A DNA stretch of 64,000 nucleotides from Euglena gracilis (lineage: Eukaryota; Euglenida; Euglenophyceae; Euglenales): positions 65,426,257 through 65,490,256 of the forward strand of contig CP154956.1 in the NCBI GenBank assembly GCA_039621445.1, given 5' to 3'. The notes under the pieces were generated by a model. That model saw nothing but the letters and a program-made list of their open reading frames with translations. It did no database searches and was not told the origin of the DNA. A program made the position numbers and the translations under genes. This document shows, piece after piece, positions 20,944 to 40,694 of the stretch (its first letter is position 1; every line of letters starts with the position of its first letter).

Positions 20944-23321
20944 TGAGTTTCAAAGTGCTGTATTTACTATCCGAAGACGAGGCGAAGTACAGCAGTGCAT
21001 GGGGCACTTTCTTTTTGAACACAGACTCTTGTGGGAGCATTTCTGCGAGACACCTCTGGGGATGATGTTCAAGGAGTTTTGACGCCGGGCTTACGTTGCC
21101 AAGGAGGAGGCTTGAATACCGTGAGGGCGGCGAAGAAGCTGCGGCCTATCAGCGGAATATCTCTCGTCAGCGCCAGCTGGGTAGAGTATCTCATTTCCTT
21201 CTTGTTCTCACTCGCCTTGGTACGTGGGATCGAAGTGCTGCAGTTGGAGCTGAGCGAGAGGGCTGGAGAGTGTGCCTTCAGGCTGGCCGAGACGTTGGCA
21301 ACGCTGCTGGAAGGCGCCACCGCCGAGAAGAAGGGGAAGCAGAAGGTCGCGACAAGCGTCGCGATGGCGGAGGACGACGAGGAGGACGAGGAAGAGGCGG
21401 CGGCGGAGACAACAGCGGAGCGGCTCCCCTGGCAAGATGACACGACCCCACTTCCCCAGAGCTGTCATCCTGCCTCAAGCAGGCGGCGGCAGGTACAATA
21501 TTACCCTGGAAACACGTCCTGAACGAGCTGCCGATCTTCGAGGACCTAAAAACGCTGAGGACAACAACCACAACCAGGACGCCAAGGCCCCCGTGGACAA
21601 GATGCTCAAAGGGGTACAACAAAAAGTAATCCATTTCGTGAGGACGATGGCCACAATCTACAGTCAAGTGGATGCTATCCCAGAGAACTATCGAGTCCTC
21701 TCCCAGCAGCTCTTCTTCGCCATGGCGGAATTAGAACCAGGCCTTCTACGTGAACGGAAGCGTCAAAGTATACCTGGGGCGATATCATCAACATCAAATG
21801 GTCTTTTTACAAAAGAAGATCTGCAGGTGGAGAGGAATCAGCAGCAACACCCCTGCAAACAACAGCCTCCAAGAAGATTTCAAACAATTTGTAGGGATGG
21901 AGGTAGGAGGAAAACTGTGGCAGTTTCAAGGTGCTTGTTTTGGTCTGAGCACCCTCCCAAAACTTTTCATGTCCCTCATGAAAGTACTCCAGAAACTTTG
22001 GAGATCAAAGTGACTCATGGCATTCGTTTATTTGGACGAAATCGTACTAATTGGTTCCTCAGAAAGTTTGGTAAAAAAGCAACTGACCATGATGATCCAA
22101 AATCTGGGTTCTGCAGGTTTCAACATAAACCTCAAAAAATCCATTCTATTCCCCACTCAAAAGCTGCAGCACCTGGGGTTCATCATCAATCTGCAGGTGG
22201 GGCTGCTAGAGGTGCCAGCTGGAAAATTAAAAATCATCAGAAAGGAACTGGGGAAAGTGGTCTTAGCTCAAACCCTTTCTTGCAGGAATATTGCCAGTAT
22301 CCTGGGGAAGATACGATCATAACTCGCTGCCCTTCCCTTTTTAAGGCTGGTCACACAAGAATTGCTGAAATTCGGCCAGTTAAACACCACCAGGGGCTGG
22401 GTTTTTGCAGTGCCCATACCCCCCCAGCTGAAATGGAAATCAAGACCCTCAAAGATTTTCTGGTGCCAGGGGCAGGTCGACCATTTTTAAAAACACCCAA
22501 ACATGTGCTGCACTCAGATACATCCTCAAGGGCCTGGGGGGGAGTGGACAGCACACAAAAGCTGTTCATTCAAGAGTTCTGGAGGGAGCAAAGTTTGCTC
22601 CACATAAATGTAAAGGAATTGCCTGCTGTAGTAAACACTGTAAAAGCTTTTGCAAAAAAGGGGGAGACTGTCCTGCTGAACGTGGACAATCAGGTAGCAC
22701 TCAGATACCTGCAGAAATGGGAAGGAAGGAAAGAACATCTAAACATAATTTGCACCCCCTGTTCAACTGGTGCTGGGAAAACAAAATCCAACTTCAAGTC
22801 CAGTGGGTCCCCTCAGAAAAAATGGTGGCAGACCCCTGACAAGGTGGTCACAAGACAGGGGGGATTATACCCTAAACCCCATCATCTTTCAAAAAATTTG
22901 CAGCTTTTTCAAGACCACGTCACCCCCTCAGTGGACATGTTTTTGTCCCCAGGGAACACAAAGTTCCCAAAATCTTGCTCCAGATGCCTCACCACCAGGC
23001 CTTTCTGGTGGATGCTCTAAACTGCAGCCTGGAGGGGGTGGGGGAGGTGTATGCCAACCGCCCTGGAAAGTCATAATGCCCTGGCTCATCAAACTGTCCA
23101 TGAACAAAAAGGTAAAATGCCTTTTAATAACCCCCATATGGGTTTCAAGTGCATGGTGGCCCCTGTTAACAAAAATGTCCAAACCAGGGGTAAAAATGTT
23201 AGTGGTTCCCCCCTGCCAAGGGATGTTCACAAACTGCTGGGGGGAATCAATGCCAGGGCCAAAATGGCCCCTGGCCTGCAGCATTGTTTCAGGTTCCTTT
23301 TGGAACAGCAAAAAAATGTGA
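20944..23321 (+). pseudogene. Element D gag-like and RT/RNase H remnant
   Basis: A short frame opens MSFKVLYLLSEDEAKY at 20,944. A Glu/Ala-rich block (DDEEDEEEAA) and a helical gag-like block (VQQKVIHFVRTMATI) shared with element B follow. The N-terminal half of the RT palm is missing: sequence jumps from gag to KLWQFQGACFGL (about 21,910). The catalytic box reads YLDE instead of YLDD (about 22,029-22,040). RNase H motifs VLHSDTSS, INVKELPA and LNVDNQVAL are present. The methyltransferase-like part keeps CQPPWK and ends near 23,321. Several frameshifts. Confidence 0.78.
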
Positions 23322-24478
23322 AACTCACAAATTGGTATTATCCTAAAAAGTCACTCCACAATAATGAGGTATGACAGGGCCTTCAGAAAGTTGTATGTGC
23401 TGCTGCAGGACAAGGGTCTGGACCCCCTGCAAGCAACTACCTTGGACATTGTGTCCAGCATCCTGGAGCTGCACAAGCTGTCGAGTGCTGAGGCCAGAAA
23501 CGCTTTATTTGCTGTCACATCACTCCCTGGTTTCCACCATGTTTCTTTTCACCCTCTGCTAAAGAATGTCAGATCCTGTTGGAACAGAAATGTTCAGAAA
23601 TATGCAACCTTTTGGGATCCCTTACCCATGTTACACAAACTGGGGGAGGGGGGTGCACTGGACATTATGTCCACCAATGAGTTGAGACTCAGAATAATTC
23701 TGTTGTTCAGACGTTTGGCCTTACACAGAGGAATTGACCTGGCCAGAACACAGAGATCCATCTCTGTGGTTGGTGAAAAGATTGTCATTTTGGTCCAGAG
23801 AAAGCGCTGGAAAGTTCCAAAATGGGAACAACTTTTGAAAAATGACTCCAACCCCCTTTTATCCCCTTATCATTTCATGTTTCATGGTTCATGAGGGAAT
23901 ATGTGAAACGCACATCATTTTTGCCCCCTGGGGGGCCTTTGCTGTGGAGTCTGGATGGGAAAAAAACCCTCACCTCCAACACCATTAATTCTTTGACAAA
24001 AGATCTCATTCAGAAATTTGGGATCCCAGTTTCTCACTGGACTGCTCACTCTACAAGGGGGGCTGGAGTTTTAATGTGCAAAAATTTGGGGTTTTCAGGT
24101 GAAGAAGTATGTGAACTTGGCCAAGGGAAAAATTCCCAAGCCTTTTCAGCACACTACTTAAGATTGGGTGCAGTGGAAAAGGTGGAAAAAATGTTCAATA
24201 TAGCAAGGGGCGTGCACAACATCTCACCCCCAGAATGTGCACAGCCCGAATGGTCTGGCACTCCCAGGAAGGATGACCTGGGAGGAGCGGACCATGAGGG
24301 CGAAGCACAAGAGGGGGGTGAGCCCACCCATCACAACCCCAAAAAACTCTCACCCCCCATCCCCCCCACGGGGGGGAAGCGAGCCCGCAAGCCAGAGAAG
24401 GGGCCCCTCCGGTTCACCTTCACAAAGACGTTGTCGGAGACATCAGGAACGCCAACTCCGGCAACAAACGCGCAGTAA
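23153..24478 (+). pseudogene. Element D tyrosine recombinase, two frameshifts
   Basis: Starts at the conserved ATG GTG GCC CC (23,153). The frame closes near 23,374 and resumes at about 23,364 (YDRAFRKLYVLLQDKG ... ARNALFAVTSLPG), is broken again at about 23,890, and ends at TAA 24,476-24,478. Catalytic motifs survive: HSTRGAGV and the tyrosine in FSAHYLRL. A Lys/Pro-rich tail follows. Confidence 0.8.
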
Positions 24479-24601
24479 GAAAGACCCCGAAAAAAAACAG
24501 TCACACAACAAGCCGGCAAAAGAAGCAGGACCTCACCCCCCTCTTGTGCTTCAGCCTCATGGTCCGTTCCTCCCAGGACATCCTTCCTGGGAGTGCCAGT
24601 T

Positions 24602-24770
24602 CCTTTCTTCTGGGTGTCGAAGGGCAAATGAAGAGTCAGCCAACTCCTGCGAAAAAAGGCACAAGCGGGACCTCCTAGCCAAACGCAACCAAACAATCCA
24701 AACAACACCGCCGGCGAGCAAGGCATGGCCACACAAGGGCAAAGTGCGGAGCCCGAGGTGTCGGACTCCC
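24602..24770 (-). repeat. Element C 5' inverted terminal repeat, displaced by D
   Basis: Reverse complement of the element A left repeat: GTTCCTTTCTTCTGGGTGTCG, then GGCACAAGCGGGACCTCC, CACCGCCGGCGAGCAAGG and GTGCGGAGCCCGAGGTGTC. Its inner edge abuts the right end of D at about 24,601. Confidence 0.85.
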
Positions 24771-25102
24771 ACGACAGAGGAAGAGGGAGGAAGGGACCAA
24801 GAGGGCGAAGCACAATAAGATGGGGAGGTCCTGCTTTCCTTGCCGGCTGTTTGTTCTGGTGTGTTTGTGCGTGCGCGGGGGGTGCTTCTTACTGCGCCTT
24901 TGTTGCCGGAGTTGGCGATGATGAGGCCTCGTCCGAGACCTTGGCAAAGCTGAACCGTCGTGGCCCCGCCCCCCCCCCCCTCTCCCATGGTCGCTTGGTG
25001 GCCCCCCCCCCTCGATGGGGATGGTTGTCGCTTTCTGGTGTTTTTCTGGGCGGGTGGTTGGGTCTGCTTGGTCGGCGGTCCCCTTTCTGGTTGGGATGTT
25101 TT

Positions 25103-26272
25103 TCATTTTCTGCTGATTTTTTGGGTGGGGGGGTTGGGCTCACCCTCTTCTTGTGCTTCGCCCTCTTGGTCCCTTCCTCCCTCTTCCTCTGTCGTGGGAG
25201 TCCGAGACCATTCGGGCTCCGCACTGCGAGATGGTGAGGTACTGTGCACCCCCCTTTGGGCCATAATTGTTTGAATTTTTTGCGCTTGGAAGGCCCCAAA
25301 ATTTTTACACTGACCCAATTGCTGGACTTCTTCCACTTGCAAACCAGCATTTTTCCACCATAATACCCCAGCCCCTCTGGTGCTATGGGGTTTCCAGTGG
25401 GTGGTGTCCACCCCCCCCTCTTGCAGAATTTCTTTGGTCAGGGAATTCACCCTTTCTGATGTCAAAGGACGTTTACCATCCAAAGACCACAACAAATTAT
25501 TCTTGTGCCCAACCATGTGGGCTGTCCTTTCCACATACTCTCGCAATAAATGCCAGGGGCTTATGAGGGGTGTGTGTGGCAAAATCAAAACTTCCTCCCA
25601 TCTTGGGAATTGCCACCCTTTCCTTTGCAATAAAATGAAAAATTTTTCTCCCATGAAACTGATGTTTCGCTGTGTCCTGGCTAGATCAACCCCCCTGTGG
25701 AAGGCCAAAAGCCTCCAACAGATGATGAGTCTGTTTCTGAGCTCTTTCACCGATAGGTCTGAGAGAGGTGTTGAATTGCCCATGATGTTTTCTAGGAAAT
25801 CAGTGGGGTCCCAAAAGTGGGCATACTTGCAGACATTGGAATTCCATGTCCTTTTCAATGGAGCCAGAAGAGGGGAAAACCTCAATGACCCAAACCCTGG
25901 GAGTAATAAGGCTGCTGAATATGCATTTCGTGAAGTATTGATGCTGTGAACAGCAAGATCAAGGATGGCTTCAGCCATCCTGTGGACTGTGCAGTCCTGC
26001 AGGGGCACCCCTTTGTGCAACAACTGGCCCACCAATGCCCTGAAGGCTGAGTCATATCTTTTGACATTTCCCAGATTTTTTATGTAAGTGTCGATACTGG
26101 ACATCGAAACTTCCTGGGATTGTAATATTTGCCTGACACAATCAAGCAGGCCAAATTCCACCTTGGGGGGGGCACTTCTCCCCCCAGCAGTTGGTGAACA
26201 GACCCCATTGGGGGGGGTACCAGCAAAACTTTGCTGCCTGGCTGCCTTATTGACATTAATTGGCGCCACCAT
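25103..26272 (-). CDS. Element E tyrosine recombinase, catalytic tyrosine missing
   Basis: Starts at the conserved ATG GTG GCG CC (26,272-26,270) and is open for 390 codons to 25,103. N-terminal core VKRYDSAFRALVGQLL ... SRNAYSAALLLPGFG; R region LIICWRLLAFHRGVDLARTQ; HSTRGAGVLWWKNAG. Where A, C and D have AHYxRL, this copy reads AQKIQTI, so the nucleophilic tyrosine is absent and the enzyme should be inactive. The tail SAEPEWSRTPTTEEEGG is encoded in terminal-repeat sequence. It overlaps the methyltransferase-like frame. Confidence 0.85.
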   Translation of the reverse strand: MVAPINVNKAARQQSFAGTPPNGVCSPTAGGRSAPPKVEFGLLDCVRQILQSQEVSMSSIDTYIKNLGNVKRYDSAFRALVGQLLHKGVPLQDCTVHRMAEAILDLAVHSINTSRNAYSAALLLPGFGSLRFSPLLAPLKRTWNSNVCKYAHFWDPTDFLENIMGNSTPLSDLSVKELRNRLIICWRLLAFHRGVDLARTQRNISFMGEKFFILLQRKGWQFPRWEEVLILPHTPLISPWHLLREYVERTAHMVGHKNNLLWSLDGKRPLTSERVNSLTKEILQEGGVDTTHWKPHSTRGAGVLWWKNAGLQVEEVQQLGQCKNFGAFQAQKIQTIMAQRGVHSTSPSRSAEPEWSRTPTTEEEGGRDQEGEAQEEGEPNPPTQKISRK

Positions 26273-27990
26273 GATGTCGAAGCCCAGTGGGGTACGATCA
26301 ACAGACATGTCAGGTCTGGGTTTAACATTAATCTTTGAACCCACTGAGGAATGATGCTCCAGGGAGGGTTGGCACAAACTGGGGGGAGACCCCTCAAATC
26401 TGCCCTCAAGGCATCCACCAGCAAAGCCCCTTGGTGGGGGTATCGACAAACGAATTTGGGGAATTTTTTGTTGCTGGGGGTGCAAAACATGTCCACCTCT
26501 GGGGTTATGTCCATGCTGAAAAATTGCAGAATTTGGTGAAAAATGTTTAGGTTTAGGGTATAATCCCCTGGGTCCTTTTGCTCCCTGGTCAGGGAGTCTG
26601 CCAAATTGTTCTTTTGTGGGAACCCAAACCACCTGCAAATTGATTTGTTTTTCCTGACAATGATACAACAGGGGTTTTATGATGGAATTTAGGTATGGCT
26701 TTTTGCCTCCCCATTTTGTCAAATAACTTACAGCCACCTGGCTGTCCACGTGAAGCACAATCGTTTGTTTTGGTTTGGCCAAAGATTTTACAGTTTCCAC
26801 TGCAGCCTGCAACTCTTTTTGATTGATATGAAGGACATGCAGGTCCCTCCAAAAATCCTGCACCTTTTGGCCTGAATCCTTGTCCAGCCCCCCCCATTGC
26901 CAGGTGCTGCTGTCTGAGAAGAGTTCCTGAGAGGCCTGGGATTGAAATGCTCTGCCCACACCTGGCTGCAAAAATGCCTTTGACTCCACAATTTGATCTT
27001 TGACCCCTTGGGGAATGGTCAAGGTGTGGTCCCAGCCCCACTTGGTGTGCAAATCCACCATTTTGCAAAGTTGATCTGTCAGAATTCTGAGAAAAGGCAT
27101 TGAAACTAAATAGCTTCTTACTTGCCCTACAATAGAGCTGAGTTTTCTGCAGCTCATTTTTTGTGCTGTCAGCACCTTTCCTAATTCCTTTCTTAAGGAT
27201 TTTAGTTTTTCCTGTGGAATTTCCAGTTGGCCTTTTTTCAAATTGATCCACTGGCCCAAATGCTTTATTTCCTGTGTTGGTTCCAGACATGATTTGGGGA
27301 GGTTTATTCTGAAACCTGCCAGTAAAAGATCTTTTTTCATTTCTGCCAAATGCTGGGCTGCTGTCTTTTTGCTGGGGGCTAACAGCAAAATGTCGTCCAG
27401 GTAGATGAAAACTACCTTTCCTTCCTTTCTCCATTTCCTTTCCCAGACTCTCATAGGAGTCATGAATTTTTGTGGCAGGCTGCTTATACCAAAGCATGCA
27501 GCTTGAAATTGCCACGTTTCCCCCCCCACCTGCATGCACACATGTTTTTCCAAACTGCTGTGCAGTTTTAAGTGGAAGTATGCATCCTTCAGGTCTATTT
27601 TTCCACAGAACCAACCTTTTCTTAGATATGGGAAGATGTTTCCCATATGTTCCAATCTGAACTTCTGGGGGGTGAAATGGAGATTTAACTGTCGACAATC
27701 TGAAATCAGTCTTTCTTTGGTCTTTTCCCCTTCCTTTTTGGAAATGATAAAATAAGGGACAAAATGTTTTGCCTCCTCTGGGGGGATTTGCCTGGTTGCT
27801 CCTGCACATTCGTATTCTCTCAGAATTTTCTGGGCAGTCATTATTTCTTGGGGTGTTTTGAAGCGAACTTTTTTGGACATTTGAGGGGGGAGGGTAAGAT
27901 CTGCCATAACCCCTCCCTTTATCAGGTTTAATACCTCTCTGCTGGCTCCTGCCTGGACCCAATGGGGGATGCTGGCCTGCAGGGCTTTGT
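26080..27990 (-). pseudogene. Element E RT / RNase H / methyltransferase-like, single frameshift
   Basis: RT: HFVPYFIISKKEGEK, LISDCRQLN, IDLKDAYFHL, VFIYLDDILL with intact YLDD. RNase H: ELFSDSSTWQWGG, INQKELQAAV, LHVDSQVAV. At about 26,600 VPTKEQ is followed by TTTGGC; with one T fewer it would continue LADSLTR as in A and B. The remaining frame (26,604-26,080) has DMFCTPSNKK, CANPPWSI and ends VSTLT. Because of the extra T the RT frame runs on into the recombinase frame, creating a chance 1,099-codon ORF (25,103-28,402). Confidence 0.85.
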
Positions 27991-28945
27991 AAGGGGGCAC
28001 CCCTGGGTGTAATGTGTCTGGGGATTCCACAGGCCCCATCACTGGGGTCCTTCCCCTTGGCTGCCCCATCACTGGGGTCACACCTGGCTGCCCCATCACT
28101 GGGGCTGCAGTTGGCCCTGCCATAGGGCTTTCCAAAGACAGGCTTTCCCCCTGTTTTTGAATGATGGGGGAAGGTCTGTGTCTGCAGTGGGGAGGGACAT
28201 ATATAGCTGGGGGGTCTGGGCTGATTATCCTCTGGAGGGGCCTTGTTGTAGCCAATCTTGGGCCTCCCCCCAAGGGCTGGTGTGGTGATCTTGGATGCAG
28301 TGGCCTCCACTGGCCTTCTGATTTTGAATATAATGGCCTCCATTGGCCTCCTGACATTGACTGAAATAGCCTCCACTGGCTTTCAGGTCTTGATGCCTCC
28401 ACTGGCCTCCATTGGCCCTTTGATTTTGAATATAAAGGCAGTTTTGCTGCCTGAGCTTTTGGCTTCCATAGTCTTGCAGCTGGGCTGCATTCCCTTGATC
28501 AGAAAGGCTGCCATAGCCTTGATTCTGGACCCCAGGTCATTTTGGATGATGGCTGCCATAGCCTTGATGACTTGATTTTCTTGGATTTCTGATATTTGTT
28601 GAAGGGCTGCCATAGCCCTTGTCTTCTCACCTGGAAGGGTGAGGACATAGAAAAGGGGGGGGAGTCTGTTGGACCTGTGATGGAATTCCCCTTCTGCCTT
28701 CTTGTTTTCCTGACAACAGTTGTCCATGGTCCATGGCCATTTTCATGTTGAATGGGGGATTTTGAAATCGCTGATGTGTTGGGGGGTGGGGGGTTTGCGA
28801 TGGCCACGGACTGACGTGTTGCTGCCGCCCCTCCAGCTTCTGCAGCAGCTGCTGTGTCTCCACCTTCCCCAGCTTCTTCTGCCTCCTTGGAAGTTCTTTG
28901 AAGTTCTTCTTGGCAGTCTGATATTCTTTGAGATTCATTCGTCAT
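27991..28945 (-). CDS. Element E gag-like region with tandem repeats
   Basis: Starts near ATG 28,945 with a Glu/Ala-rich stretch, then NGHGPWTTVVRKTRR, the motif shared with A and C. Downstream are tandem repeats that stay open in more than one frame: GGCTGCCATAGCCTTGAT units (28,505-28,620), CCACTGGCCTCC-type units (28,300-28,420) and CCCCATCACTGGGG units (28,035-28,105). A stop at about 28,499 separates the HGPW frame from the frame that continues into RT, so a frame change or two ORFs are needed. Function inferred from position only. Confidence 0.5.
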
Positions 28946-29310
28946 GGAAATCCGGTTGTTTCAGTTCTCTTAGTATTTGCAATACTTCTGGGAGTAATTA
29001 CAATTTGAACTCGAAGAGTTGAAGTCTTCCTCCAGGAAGTTGACGGTCCGCAAACAAAAGCTCGGTCCACCAGTTGAGAAAGTGATGGTCTTCGTGAATG
29101 TAATAGTCCTTGTAAAACAATTCCAGTGAACTTGTAGAAGTAAATTTCTTTCTCCTTGAGGTCGAAGGGCAGAATTAGGAATCAGCCAACTCCGGCAACA
29201 AAAAGCAGTAAGAAGCACCCCCCGCGCACGCACAAACACACCAGAACAAACAGCCGGCAAGGAAAGCAGGACCTCACCATCTCGCAGTGCGGAGCCCGAA
29301 TGGCCTCGGC

Positions 29311-29875
29311 AAAAAAAAGGCGCTAAGAAGGAGAAGGCTAACCACACCAAACTCATGGACAGCCGGCAAAAAGGCATGACCTCAAATAGGGGAAATGTGG
29401 AGCCCGAGGTTTCTTCTGCACCCTCCCCTAGGCTCCAAACTTTGGCTCGATGGCGATAGCGCTCTTTGGCATCTTGTCTTTTTGTATCGAAGGCGAGGTC
29501 CCTCCCCTCCCAGCCACGGCATATCCCGTTTTGAGGCGTCCAAGGGAAAGGGCCTCGCGTGTTCTGGGGACAGGAAAAACAGTTGCTGGAGACCGGGAAA
29601 CTTCCGGAAAATTAAGGCACTGTGGGGGCAAAGCCTAACCCAAAAAAATTCATTTGCAAATACCGGCAAACCCAAAAAAATTCATTTGCAAATGCCGGCA
29701 AACAAGCTATGGCCTGCCTCACTTTGGGGGAAGTGCGGAGCCCGGGGTGGAATTCAGACCATTCGGGCTCCGCACTGCGAGATGGTGAGGTCCTGCTTTC
29801 CTTGCCGGCCTTCTTGTGCTTCGCCCTCCTGGTCCCTTCCTCCCCCTTCCTGTGTCGTGGGAGTCCGATTTCGCC
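29311..29875. repeat. Scattered DIRS terminal-repeat fragments
   Basis: 29,310-29,420 holds degenerate A/E-type terminal-repeat pieces. 29,641-29,704 is a 32-bp direct duplication around AAAAAAATTCATTTGCAAAT. 29,705-29,875 is a partial E-type terminal repeat (CATTCGGGCTCCGCACTGCG ... GTGCTTCGCCCTCCTGG ... GTGTCGTGGGAGTCCG). A G/C-richer stretch between (29,430-29,630) has open frames on both strands but no recognised family. Confidence 0.7.
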
Positions 29876-30302
29876 TCTGGGGAGCTTTCGAACTTACTTT
29901 GCTGTGGTCGCTACCTCCTGTCCCCTCGTCGAAATCCGTCCGCCGTCTTCTGGTCCTCTCCCCATGGCTGATTTGAAATTCGCCTCCTATCCTCAAAGTT
30001 CGTTCGTCACAGCTTCGTCTTTCCTTCAGGTTGTTCAGGGCAATATCGGAACAACAACCTTCAAAAGATGGAATTCCTCGAACTATTTCGGTTTTCTTTG
30101 TTCGGGTTTTTTCCAAACCATTGTTAAACTCACCTGAACAAATATGGACTGGTTTGGGAAAATGGTTGGGAATGTCACGGAAGGCATGCCAAATCCTGGA
30201 TGATGCGAATACCTTTCTGGGTTCCTGTGATGCGATGTGGTGCAATGAAAGGTGCAGAATGGGATCACCAGGTGTGTGTTTCCAAACCATTCCCTGTGAA
30301 AA
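29876..30302. other. 3' flank of the alcohol dehydrogenase gene
   Basis: No gene recognised. About 430 bp separate the last retroelement fragment from the stop codon of the dehydrogenase. I see no clear polyadenylation motif. Confidence 0.5.
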
Positions 30303-39149
<8,847 letters not shown>

Positions 39150-39482
39150 CAGGCATATTATAGTTTATTAAAAAAACCTACAAAAAATGGCGCTGAAAAT
39201 TTTTCGAATTTCGAGCAAGAAAAAGAAGTTGCAAAACCTTGACAAAAAAAATCAAAACAAGTCCGGGGAAAAATTATTTCTGGCATCGCTGGAACATTGT
39301 CTATCCACCCAAAACTCAAAAAATGGGTTTGATTTTCAACCTGGACCGACGCTGGTTCTATGCCCAGATGGCTCTTTGACCGCCAATGCAAAATGGACGC
39401 CTCAAAAATTCTTGAAATTTTCAAGAAGCGTTTACAAACCTTAAAATTATTTGAGAAACTTCGTCTTAAAAAATAATGCCTG
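39150..39482. mobile_element. hAT-like MITE, family F3
   Basis: Begins CAGGCATATTATAG and ends AAAAAATAATGCCTG. The internal GTTGCAAAACCTTGACAAAA and TTTCTGGCATCGCTGGA segments are shared with the other F3 copies. Flanks TCAATCAC and TCAGTGAC agree at 6 of 8 positions, a worn target-site duplication. Confidence 0.75.
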
Positions 39483-40374
39483 TCAGTGACTTTTGAAAAA
39501 CCAGTCACCCACTTCCCATCCTGATTGGTCACTCAGGCCTCTCAGCCCATTCATTCAGGATTTTGGTCAAACTCCAAAAAAAATTGGATATTTCTGTTCG
39601 ACCTCACCCCCGCCCCCCTGGGGGGAGGGGTCTGGAGCCAATAACCAATCAGTCACTCCAAATAAACCAGTCAGTCAGTCACCCCCCCAGGGGGTGGGGT
39701 CGGAAACATCTAAAGCAATGGCATGGGCTGGACCCTCCCCCAGCGAATCCTGCTGGGTTGGAATTTTTCAGCGTTTGAGATAAAGCCCTCAAAAACACCA
39801 TCTTTGCCCACTTTTGAACTTTTTTACCACCAAAAATAAATTCACGTCAGCCTGGCTGCCTCAGACTGGCCCCAACTTTACTTGGGCAGACCCCCAACGG
39901 GGAATCTGCAGCGGGGCAGGTGCTGCGTGCTGAGCCCTGGGTGGGGTTTCCTCCGGCCTTAGAAATTCCCTGCCTTCAGCCCATGAGGTCTTAACCTTGA
40001 GATGCCGTAACCTTGAACCGCCGTCTGGGCGAAACAACAGATAAGTTGAACCACTGCCAGAATTGACAATAAAATAAACCCCCTCCAAGTAAACCGCTCC
40101 CAAGGGTCCGATTTCGATACCCAAATGTGAACACCCCAAGAGAATCCTGGGGAGAAATCCGCAAATGGTAGTGAAACATGAGATATTTGACATATGCACA
40201 GAGGATCATGGGAATGGTGTTGGTAACTGAAGACAGCACAACGCCACCAAGGTTGCCCCAGACAAAAGGCACCCCTACACGAGAGTCTGGAATCCCGCCC
40301 AAAACATAAATTTGAGACGTACTTTCATGCTATGTGTTTGATCCATTTTAAAACCCCCCAAATAAGTTTTGCAG
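39483..40374. other. Intergenic, repeats only
   Basis: Contains C/G-rich inverted blocks near 39,605-39,700 (CCCCTGGGGGGAGGGG and CCCCCCAGGGGGTGGGG). A fragment ending GGCCTTAGAAATTCCCTG at 39,972 looks like an F2 end without a recognisable partner. A - strand open frame at 40,300-40,000 is hydrophobic (GNLGGVVLSSVTNTIPMIL) and could encode a membrane segment, but no splice context supports it. Confidence 0.4.
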
Positions 40375-40690
40375 TGCCCAAATTATGCGCAGTGCCTGAA
40401 TAAGTGCGCACCCCCCAAAGGAGAAATCACTGTCACATCTCAGGTCGGAAAGCACACACAATCCTCAGAACTGTCCTTCTCAGACCAAACATTTCTATTG
40501 TCCAAGCCCAAACTTGACACATAATCACTTGACGCATTGCTTGACATCACAAGAAGGGGAGAAAATGAATTTGAGTTGGGAAAAATAAATATTTTGTGCT
40601 TTGCCCTTATAAATGCACAATATCCTAATAAGCGCGCACCTTTGGGGTCCAAAACTGCGTCCTTAAAATGTTCACACTCGTGCACTTTTT
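40375..40690. repeat. Dispersed repeat R1, copy 1
   Basis: Matches 62,958-63,305 in the same orientation: CCCAAATTATGCGCAGTGCC, GAATAAGTGCGCACCCCCC, CTCAGGTCGGAAAGCACACA and CACAAGAAGGGGAGAAAATG. Both ends carry AATAAGYGCGCAC motifs. About 315 bp, non-coding. Confidence 0.85.
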
Positions 40691-40694
40691 AGGG

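Larger units (their letters stand above)
20798..24601 (+). mobile_element. DIRS-like element D, nested in C, decayed
   Basis: Left terminal repeat 20,798-20,920 (CGACCATTCGGGCTG ... GGTGAGGTCCTGCTTCTTTTG ... TTGTTGCCAGAGTT) and right inverted repeat 24,445-24,545 (AACTCCGGCAACAAACG ... GAAGCAGGACCTCACC). A complementary piece follows (24,546-24,601) matching the reverse complement of 24,245-24,310. Internal order gag-like, RT/RNase H, recombinase, all on +. Terminal repeats differ in sequence from A/C and resemble those of E. Confidence 0.82.
24771..29310 (-). mobile_element. DIRS-like element E, almost intact
   Basis: Terminal repeats at about 24,771-24,930 (GCGAAGCACAATAAG ... GGGGGGTGCTTCTTACTG ... 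GTTGCCGGAGTTGG) and, inverted, at about 29,180-29,310 (CCAACTCCGGCAACAAAAAG ... GCAGGACCTCACCATCTCG). A complementary piece lies at 25,140-25,240. On the - strand: gag-like, RT/RNase H/methyltransferase-like, recombinase. One extra T in RNase H and a missing recombinase tyrosine are the only clear lesions. Confidence 0.87.

Noticed and set aside
39158-39532. Recurrent Cys/Phe-rich - strand frames near each F3 element suggesting a gene family
   Set aside because: The frames follow the MITE sequence and are broken differently in each copy, so the similarity is of DNA repeats.
39991-40302. Membrane-protein exon on the - strand
   Set aside because: Hydrophobic open frame only; no splice sites, neighbouring exons or family match could be supported.
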